Under the pieces are notes generated by a model, which searched no databases, was not told where the DNA came from, and saw only the letters and a program-made list of their open reading frames with translations. Source: Aquabacterium lacunae (lineage in GTDB: Bacteria > Pseudomonadota > Gammaproteobacteria > Burkholderiales > Burkholderiaceae_C). Taken from it: a stretch of DNA of 64,000 bases. Positions 58,291 to 64,000 of this stretch are shown in pieces (within the stretch, counting starts at the first letter, position 1; each line of letters begins with the position of its first letter). Where the stretch lies: positions 310,001-374,000 of the forward strand of contig NZ_SIXI01000002.1 in the NCBI RefSeq assembly GCF_004310865.1. Reading direction: 5' to 3'. The translations under genes and the position numbers were made by a program.

Positions 58291-59109
58291 TCAGCGGTCA
58301 TTCCCCAGGATGCCGCCCAGCAGACCGCCTGCACCACCCGCGGTCAGGCCACCCAGCAAGGTGCTTTCTTCGCGGCCGCCCCCTTGCTGCGGTGCAGCAG
58401 CAAAGATGCGTGAAGCCAGACGCGAGAAGGGCAAGCTTTGCAGCCACACATGGCCGGGCCCCGTCATGCGGGCCAGGAACAGGCCCTCACCGCCAAACAG
58501 CGCGGTCTTGACCTTGCCCACGTACTGGATGTCGAAGTCAACCGTGGCGGTGTAGGCCACCACGCAGCCGGTGTCCACCATCAGCACCTCGCCAGGCTGC
58601 AACTCCCGGTGCACCAGCGTGCCACCGGCATGCACAAAGGCCAGGCCATCGCCTTCGAGCTTCTGCATGATGAAGCCTTCGCCCCCGAAAAACCCGGTGC
58701 CCAACTTCTGCTGCAGCGCAATGCCCAGCGACACACCACGGGCCGCACACAGGAAGGAATCCTTCTGACAGATCAGCGTGCCCCCCAGCTGGCGCAGGTC
58801 CATGGGAATGATCTTGCCCGGGTAAGGCGCAGCAAAAGCCACCCGGCGCTTGCCCTGCCCCTGGTTGGTGTACACGGTGGTGAACAGCGATTCACCCGTG
58901 ATCAGCCGCTTGCCAGCGCCCAGCAGCTTGCCGAAAAGCCCACCTTCCTGCTTCGAGCCGTCACCGAAGACCGTGTCCATGTCGATGCCTGCGTCCATGA
59001 ACATCATGCTGCCAGCCTCGCCAATGGCGGCTTCGCCCGGGTCGAGCTCCACCTCCACGAACTGCATTTCACTGCCTTTGATCTCGTAGTCGACAACGTC
59101 CATCGCCAT
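58291..59109 (-). CDS. AIM24 / TIGR00266-family protein
   Basis: A 272-residue cytoplasmic beta-rich protein of the AIM24 (TIGR00266) family. Typical stretches are VDYEIKGSEMQFVEVELDPGEAAIGEAGSMMFM at the start, then FTTVYTNQGQGKRRVAFAAPYPGKI, SFLCAARGVSLG, and the Gly-rich segment LARMTGPGHVWLQSLPFSRLA. The C-terminus ends in a Gly-rich tail. Function is not known in bacteria. The start at 59109 has GGAG eight bases upstream. It is divergent from the GGDEF gene with 150 bp between them, in which I see no clear regulatory dyad. Confidence 0.88.
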   Translation of the reverse strand: MAMDVVDYEIKGSEMQFVEVELDPGEAAIGEAGSMMFMDAGIDMDTVFGDGSKQEGGLFGKLLGAGKRLITGESLFTTVYTNQGQGKRRVAFAAPYPGKIIPMDLRQLGGTLICQKDSFLCAARGVSLGIALQQKLGTGFFGGEGFIMQKLEGDGLAFVHAGGTLVHRELQPGEVLMVDTGCVVAYTATVDFDIQYVGKVKTALFGGEGLFLARMTGPGHVWLQSLPFSRLASRIFAAAPQQGGGREESTLLGGLTAGGAGGLLGGILGNDR

Positions 59110-59259
59110 GTTGGTTGCTCCAGAAATACAACACGCGGCATCGGCGCCAAACCCTGGGACGCCCTGTCCGCAATTGACATCACAATGTGCGGGCGCATTG
59201 CTGTCGCCCTTGGCGTCTGATTGTGCGCGTTTTCCCCGGCTCCCTGACACACTGCCACC

Positions 59260-60504
59260 ATGAACTTGCTGGCCTCGCTGCACGCCCAGACGCTGTACAT
59301 CACCGTGACCGTGGTGATGTTTTCGGCTGCATCGCTGCTGACCTGGGTGGGCTTCACGCAACGCACCTACCGGGGCTTCTGGTGGTGGGTCTGGGCGCAA
59401 TGGCTGAACCTGGGCAGCGCCGCCTGCCTGCTGCTGGTCGACACCCACCCCATCATGCTGGCGCTGTCGGTGGTGTTAGCCATGCAATGGCCGATCACCA
59501 TGCTCACCGGGTTGCGCAGCTTTTACGTGCGCTCGGAGATGATCGCGCCGGCCTGGGTCGACCGACTGGTACTGGCCTCGGCCTTCCTGCTGTGGTCGGG
59601 CACGCGCCTGCTGCTGCCAGATGACGTGGCCGCACGCGTGGCCGCTTTTTCCATCGGCAGCATGGCCTGCTATGCCTACTCGGCGGCCATGGTGCTGTCC
59701 ATGCCTGACCACCGCCGCAGCGCCAACATCCGGGCCATGGCCTTTTTCCTGATGATGGCCGTGCCCATGCAGCTGCCGCGCCTGGTGGATGCCTGGAACG
59801 CGTGGGGTGATCCTGCGGCGCATGCCAGCTTCACCGCCACCCAGCCAGCGCTCGTGCTGGCCTTGATGGTGGGGGTGCTGCTGGCGGTTTACATGGGCCT
59901 GATGCTCACCTACGAGCGCACCGAACACGATTTGCGCGAGTCACAGCGTCAGTTGCGCCTGATGGTCGAGCTCGACATGCTCACCCAGTTGCCCAACCGC
60001 GTGCATTTCATGGAAAGCGCGCGCCAGAGCATCCGGCTTTCACGGCCGGGCAGCTGCACGCTGCTGGTGTTCGACATCGACCACTTCCGCCGCATCAACG
60101 AACAGCATGGTCATGCCGCGGGCGACACGGCGCTGCGGCTGGTGTCCGGTGTGGCGCGCAACATGTTGCGGGGCCGCGACCTGATTGGCCGCCTGGGTGG
60201 CGACCAGTTCGTGTGCCTGCTGCCCGAAACCCCGGAGGCCGACGCTTTCCGGGTGGCCGAACGCATGACCCGGCTGGTGCTCGACAAGCAGCAAACCACC
60301 GAGGGGCGCGAACCCGTGCGCCTGAGCTTCGGGATCGTGCAGATGCAGGACAATGAGGGCCTGGACCACTCGATCCACCGGGCCAGCGAGGCCCTGGCGG
60401 AAGCCAAGCGCCGTGGAAGGGGCTGTGCTGTCAGCACGCGCCCGCACGACACGCAAGGCTTTGAAGTGGTTCACGTGCAGCCCCTGGCCACCGCAGCCGG
60501 CTGA
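59260..60504 (+). CDS. Membrane-anchored GGDEF-domain protein with degenerate active site
   Basis: A 414-residue inner-membrane protein. Residues about 10-225 contain six to seven hydrophobic helices, and the C-terminal GGDEF domain lies at about 245-400. The active-site motif is GGDQF (313-317), where the second acidic residue of GG(D/E)EF is Gln; this Glu normally binds metal, so cyclase activity is doubtful. The inhibitory c-di-GMP site RxxD is intact as RGRD (304-307), five residues upstream. Together these suggest a c-di-GMP receptor or a weak cyclase. The downstream HI0933, ubiE and merR genes follow at gaps of 27, 30 and 13 bp and may be co-transcribed. Confidence 0.87.
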   Translation: MNLLASLHAQTLYITVTVVMFSAASLLTWVGFTQRTYRGFWWWVWAQWLNLGSAACLLLVDTHPIMLALSVVLAMQWPITMLTGLRSFYVRSEMIAPAWVDRLVLASAFLLWSGTRLLLPDDVAARVAAFSIGSMACYAYSAAMVLSMPDHRRSANIRAMAFFLMMAVPMQLPRLVDAWNAWGDPAAHASFTATQPALVLALMVGVLLAVYMGLMLTYERTEHDLRESQRQLRLMVELDMLTQLPNRVHFMESARQSIRLSRPGSCTLLVFDIDHFRRINEQHGHAAGDTALRLVSGVARNMLRGRDLIGRLGGDQFVCLLPETPEADAFRVAERMTRLVLDKQQTTEGREPVRLSFGIVQMQDNEGLDHSIHRASEALAEAKRRGRGCAVSTRPHDTQGFEVVHVQPLATAAG

Positions 60505-60531
60505 TCCCACCCCTGCTTCCTGTTGTTTGCC

Positions 60532-61842
60532 ATGCCTCTTGTGGATGTCGCCGTGATCGGCGCGGGCGCCGCCGGCCTGTTCTGTGCAGGCGCCGCAGGC
60601 CAGCGCGGCCTGAAAGTGCTGTTGATCGACCACGCACCCAAAGTGGCCGAAAAAATCCGCATCTCGGGCGGCGGGCGCAGCAACTTCACCAACCGCGAAT
60701 GCACGCCCGCCAACTACCTGAGCGAGAACCCGCACTTCTGCCGCTCGGCCCTGTCGCAATACACCAGCGCCGACTTCATCGCCCTGATGCACAAGCACGG
60801 CGTGCCCTTCCATGAAAAGCACAAAGGCCAGCTGTTTTGCGATCACAGCAGCCAGCAACTCATCGACGTGCTGCTGGCCGAATGCGCCCTGGGTGGCGTC
60901 GAGCGCTGGCAACCCTGCGGTGTGAAAGCCGTGCGCGCCTTGACTGCCGAGGATCAGGCCACAGCCCCCCGCTACGACATCGAGACCGACCGGGGCCCGG
61001 TGCAGGCCCGCCATGTGGTGGTGGCCACCGGGGGCCTGTCGATCCCCAAGATCGGCGCCACCGATTTCGGCCACCGCCTGGCCCAGCAGTTCGGCCACCG
61101 CATCGTGCCGCTGAAGCCTGCGCTGGTGCCATTGACCTTTGACGTCAGCCAGTGGGCGCGCTGGGTGCCGCTGGCCGGCGTGGCCGTGCCGGTGCGCATT
61201 GCGGTGGACGCGCCTGCGCAAGGCAAAGGCGGCGGCAAACACGGGGGCAAGGCCAAGACCCAGCACATCAGCTTCGACGAAGACCTGCTGTTCACCCACC
61301 GCGGGCTGAGCGGCCCGGGCGTGCTGCAGATCTCCAGCTTCTGGCAGCCCGACACGCCGCTGCACATCGACCTGGCGCCGGGCACCGAACTGGCATCCGC
61401 CATGAAGCAGGCCAAGAGCGGCAACCGCAAGCAGCTGGGCAATGCCTGGAAAGACACCCTGCCCGTCCACATCCCGCAGCGGCTGGCCCAGGCGTGGCTG
61501 GACGCCACGCGCGAGCAGGTGCCCACGCTGCGCGACGACCAGCCCGTGGCCGAGGCCCGTGACAAAGACCTCGAAGCCCTGGGGCAGGCCTTCAACGGCT
61601 GGCAGATCACCCCCCATGGCACCGAGGGCTACGCCAAAGCCGAAGTGACGGCCGGTGGCGTGGACACGAACGAGCTGTCGTCCCGCACCATGGAAAGCAA
61701 GCGCAGCCCGGGGCTGTACTTCATTGGCGAAGTGGTCGATGTGACCGGCTGGCTGGGGGGTTACAACTTCCAGTGGGCCTGGTCCAGCGGCATGGCCTGC
61801 GCCCGTGCCATGGCGAACGAACACGGCCATGTCGAACCCTGA
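60532..61842 (+). CDS. HI0933/BaiN-family NAD(P)/FAD-dependent oxidoreductase
   Basis: A 436-residue cytoplasmic flavoprotein. The FAD-binding Rossmann motif is VAVIGAGAAGLFCAGAAGQ near the N-terminus, and the family motif KVAEKIRISGGGRSNFTN follows directly. The central insertion domain contains LLFTHRGLSGPGVLQISS, and the C-terminal FAD contact is GLYFIGEVVDVTGWLGGYNFQWAWSSG. All are conserved in the HI0933 (YhiN) family, whose substrate is mostly unknown. The ATG at 60532 is preferred over a TTG three codons upstream. It is followed by ubiE after 30 bp. Confidence 0.92.
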   Translation: MPLVDVAVIGAGAAGLFCAGAAGQRGLKVLLIDHAPKVAEKIRISGGGRSNFTNRECTPANYLSENPHFCRSALSQYTSADFIALMHKHGVPFHEKHKGQLFCDHSSQQLIDVLLAECALGGVERWQPCGVKAVRALTAEDQATAPRYDIETDRGPVQARHVVVATGGLSIPKIGATDFGHRLAQQFGHRIVPLKPALVPLTFDVSQWARWVPLAGVAVPVRIAVDAPAQGKGGGKHGGKAKTQHISFDEDLLFTHRGLSGPGVLQISSFWQPDTPLHIDLAPGTELASAMKQAKSGNRKQLGNAWKDTLPVHIPQRLAQAWLDATREQVPTLRDDQPVAEARDKDLEALGQAFNGWQITPHGTEGYAKAEVTAGGVDTNELSSRTMESKRSPGLYFIGEVVDVTGWLGGYNFQWAWSSGMACARAMANEHGHVEP

Positions 61843-61872
61843 AAACGCGCACAGGCGCTAAGATCACGCCCC

Positions 61873-62604
61873 ATGAGCTCCACCCACTTCGGTTTCGAGA
61901 CCGTCGACGAATCGCAGAAGGCCAGCCGCGTGCGCGGCGTGTTCGACTCTGTGGCCAGCAAATACGACATCATGAACGACCTGATGTCGATGGGCCTGCA
62001 CCGCGCCTGGAAGGCTTACACCATCGCCGCCAGCGGCGTTCGGGAAGGCCACAAGGTGCTCGACATTGCCGGTGGCACGGGTGATCTGTCGTTGGCGTTT
62101 GCCAAACGGGTGGGTGAGCGCGGCATGGTCGTGCACACCGACATCAACGAGGCCATGCTGGGCACCGGGCGCGACCGCCTGGTCAACGCCGGCGTGATGC
62201 TGCCCACCACGCTGTGCGACGCCGAAAAGCTGCCCTTCCCCAGCGACACCTTCGACATCGTCACGGTGGCCTTCGGCCTGCGCAACATGACCCACAAGGA
62301 CGCGGCCCTGAAAGAGATGTGCCGCGTGCTCAAGCCGGGTGGTCGCCTGCTGGTGCTGGAGTTCTCCAAGGTGGCCAAGCCTCTGGAAAAGGCCTACGAC
62401 TGGTACAGCTTCAAGCTGCTGCCCAAGATCGGCAAGGTGGTGGCCAATGACGAAGACAGCTACCGCTACCTGGCTGAATCCATCCGCATGCACCCTGACC
62501 AGGCCACCCTCAAGACCATGATGAAGGACGCCGGTTTCGGACACGTCGACGTCCACAACATGACCGGCGGCGTGGTGGCCCTGCACATGGGCCTGAAGTG
62601 CTGA
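61873..62604 (+). CDS. ubiE: Ubiquinone/menaquinone biosynthesis C-methyltransferase UbiE
   Basis: A 243-residue SAM-dependent methyltransferase that methylates the quinone ring (demethylmenaquinol and 2-methoxy-6-polyprenyl-benzoquinol). The signature at the N-terminus is [25 protein letters not shown]. Motif I (SAM) is [18 protein letters not shown], and motif II includes [40 protein letters not shown], typical for UbiE. The second ubiE/COQ5 signature region is near the C-terminus ([19 protein letters not shown]). It is followed by a MerR gene after 13 bp; other ubi genes (ubiB, ubiJ), often adjacent in proteobacteria, are not in the window. Confidence 0.97.
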   Translation: MSSTHFGFETVDESQKASRVRGVFDSVASKYDIMNDLMSMGLHRAWKAYTIAASGVREGHKVLDIAGGTGDLSLAFAKRVGERGMVVHTDINEAMLGTGRDRLVNAGVMLPTTLCDAEKLPFPSDTFDIVTVAFGLRNMTHKDAALKEMCRVLKPGGRLLVLEFSKVAKPLEKAYDWYSFKLLPKIGKVVANDEDSYRYLAESIRMHPDQATLKTMMKDAGFGHVDVHNMTGGVVALHMGLKC

Positions 62605-62617
62605 TCTGAGGGCTGCG

Positions 62618-63451
62618 GTGGTCCACACGCTCCTGAGCGTCACGGCACTGTCCAAGGCCACTGGCGTTGGCGTGCGCAACATCCGCGCGTGGCAGACGGC
62701 CGGTCTGCTGCCGCCCCCATCCCTGCAGGGGCGGCGCGCCCTGTACAGCAGCCTGCACGCCCAGCGGGTGGAGCTGATCAAGGAGCTGCGCGGCCTGGGT
62801 TTTGGCCTGGATGCCATCGGCGCCATGCTGGCCGAAGTGCCCATGACGGCCAACACCACGCAGTCGCTGGTCACCCAGATGTTTTCGCAGGGCTTCTTCC
62901 AGGTCGAAAAGCCCGAGTACCGTACCCTGGAACAGCTGGCTTCTCACTGGGGTGAGCGTGCCACGCCCGAGCAGGTGGCGCAGCTCATCCGCAACGGTCT
63001 GTACCGCCAGGTCTCGCCCCCCGGTACGCCCTTGAACGAAGCGGTGTTCGAGGTGCTCAGCCCCAGCCTGTGGTCGATCGGCAAGCAGCTGGCCGACCTG
63101 CGCATGCCCATGAGCACCGTGCTGGGCCTGCAAGAGCGCCTGATCGAGCAGTGCCGCAGCCTGGCCAAGATGTATGTCGATCAATTCGTGGTCAGCATGG
63201 TGCAGCAGATCAGGCGCGAAACCGATTCACCCGAATTGCCACCCAGTGTGCTGAGGGGCATCCATCAGTTGATCGAACGCCTGCGCCCCATCGCGATCGG
63301 ATCGGTGTCAGCCGCCTTCCCGGTGGTGCTGCAGCAGGAATTCGACCGCGATGCGCTCGATCTGATCATGCAGCAACTGGCTCAGGCCTTCTCGGACGGC
63401 AACTCGCCAGAGGGCCCGACGCCAGGCACCGACCGCTCAGAGCCCGTCTGA
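62618..63451 (+). CDS. MerR-family transcriptional regulator
   Basis: A 277-residue protein. The N-terminal MerR-type winged helix-turn-helix (about 1-75) reads SVTALSKATGVGVRNIRAWQTAGLLPPPSLQGRRALYS. An alpha-helical region of about 200 residues with Glu/Gln-rich segments follows, probably for effector binding or dimerisation, without the metal-binding Cys of MerR. The start is the GTG at 62618, with GAGGG upstream and 13 bp from ubiE. The last 70 bp overlap the convergent flavin reductase gene. No target palindrome was identified. Confidence 0.82.
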   Translation: MVHTLLSVTALSKATGVGVRNIRAWQTAGLLPPPSLQGRRALYSSLHAQRVELIKELRGLGFGLDAIGAMLAEVPMTANTTQSLVTQMFSQGFFQVEKPEYRTLEQLASHWGERATPEQVAQLIRNGLYRQVSPPGTPLNEAVFEVLSPSLWSIGKQLADLRMPMSTVLGLQERLIEQCRSLAKMYVDQFVVSMVQQIRRETDSPELPPSVLRGIHQLIERLRPIAIGSVSAAFPVVLQQEFDRDALDLIMQQLAQAFSDGNSPEGPTPGTDRSEPV

Positions 63452-64000
63452 AAGAACTCGCCTCCGGCGATGTGATGCAGCATGTGCTGGGCAGGCTGCA
63501 AAGGCAACCAGCGCCCTGAGGCGTAAGCCCGGGCATCGGCCCACGCGGCCACCACCTCGGCCAGCACCAGGTCATGGCGCGCCAGCACCTCAGGCTCGGG
63601 CAGGCAACGGCATTCCAGCCAGGCCACGCACCCGGCCACCAGCGGGGCCCGCACCTGCTCGGCCCGGTGGGCCTGCAAGCCGGCATCCCGCCACTTGTCG
63701 AGCGTGCGGCCGGTTTCCGTGCCCACACGCCGCACGGCATCGGCCTGCCCCGCCACCGGCACGTTCAGCACGAACTCGCCAGAGGCTTCCAGCCACTCGC
63801 GCGTCAGCGTGTTGCGGTCGACCACCACAGCCACCTTGGGCGGGTTGAAATCCAGCGGCATGTTCCAGGCGGCAGCCATCACGTTGCATCGCTCGCCATG
63901 GGCAGTTGACACCAGCACCGTGGGGCCGTGGTTGATCAGACGGTAGGCCTGTGGCAGGGGCACCGGGGTCAGCCATTCGGGGCGGTCCAGCCAGACAGGA
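63382..64000 (-). CDS. Flavin reductase-like (flavin-binding split-barrel) protein, 5' part possibly outside the window
   Basis: The reading frame is open to the window edge. A GTG at 63963 is the only start candidate inside, but the sequence upstream (PVWLDRPEWLTPVPL) continues the family-like pattern, so the true start may lie beyond 64000. The core is AYRLINHGPTVLVSTAHGERCNVMAAAW, followed by KVAVVVDRNTLTREWLEASGEFVLNVP, both characteristic of flavin reductases of the FMN-binding split-barrel family. The family reduces free flavins or binds FMN; the partner here is unknown. The 3' end overlaps the convergent MerR gene by 70 bp. Confidence 0.8.
   Translation of the reverse strand, partial: PVWLDRPEWLTPVPLPQAYRLINHGPTVLVSTAHGERCNVMAAAWNMPLDFNPPKVAVVVDRNTLTREWLEASGEFVLNVPVAGQADAVRRVGTETGRTLDKWRDAGLQAHRAEQVRAPLVAGCVAWLECRCLPEPEVLARHDLVLAEVVAAWADARAYASGRWLPLQPAQHMLHHIAGGEFFQTGSERSVPGVGPSGELPSEKA

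Overview
The window is high-GC bacterial chromosome with tightly packed genes, no insertion sequences, no CRISPR array and no rRNA. Gene content and order (tig-clpP-clpX-lon, pssA-leuA, glnA-small ORF-ntrB-ntrC, a short H-NS protein, ubiE) point to a betaproteobacterium of the order Burkholderiales. The exact genus cannot be read from the sequence.

Layout. 1-542: 3' end of murI. 767-8692: a 2,641-residue protein made almost entirely of 300 octapeptide repeats, ending in a calcium-binding, FrpC-like region. 8730-17091, opposite strand: a GT4 glycosyltransferase and a type I secretion system (outer-membrane factor, membrane-fusion protein, ABC transporter with a C39-like domain). This operon is headed by a TPR-GT41 (SPINDLY/O-GlcNAc-transferase-type) glycosyltransferase gene. 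17309-23892: tRNA-Cys, tRNA-Gly, the Lon/ClpX/ClpP/trigger-factor proteostasis block, and tRNA-Leu. 24038-28427: a two-gene RND efflux operon behind a promoter with a 22-bp palindromic operator. 28612-38046: a squalene-synthase-like protein, a TIGR03790 protein, an IclR regulator, a PbpG-type endopeptidase with a Lys/Ala-rich insert, leuA, pssA, an MscS channel and a histone-deacetylase-like hydrolase. 38115-43438: moxR, DUF58 and transglutaminase genes, then mltB. 43487-45083: an iron-binding protein behind a Fur-like box, then an H-NS-like protein. 45147-53059: M16 peptidase, ntrC, ntrB, a small conserved gene and glnA, with a sigma-54 promoter and NtrC sites upstream of glnA. 53366-59109: CinA-like, EI24, sterol-desaturase-like, polysaccharide deacetylase, beta-propeller and AIM24 genes. 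59260-63451: a degenerate GGDEF protein, an HI0933 flavoprotein, ubiE and a MerR regulator. The window ends inside a flavin reductase gene.

The most interesting part is 543-17091. The octad protein has no signal peptide and ends in an EF-hand-rich, type-I-secretion-like C-terminus, which matches the type I exporter encoded next to it in convergent orientation. Every octad carries about two Ser/Thr. The exporter operon begins with a GT41 enzyme whose stop codon overlaps the ABC transporter start, and a GT4 enzyme follows the operon. Together these suggest, as inference only, a cytoplasmic glycosylation plus type I export pathway for a giant surface or matrix protein. The repeat register is unbroken over 7.2 kb, and the 5' leader can form competing helices near the ribosome-binding site.

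Other regulatory elements that can be read: a TetR-type operator on the RND promoter, a Fur-like box overlapping the mltB stop codon, two NtrC dyads plus a -24/-12 element for glnA, and several intrinsic terminators.
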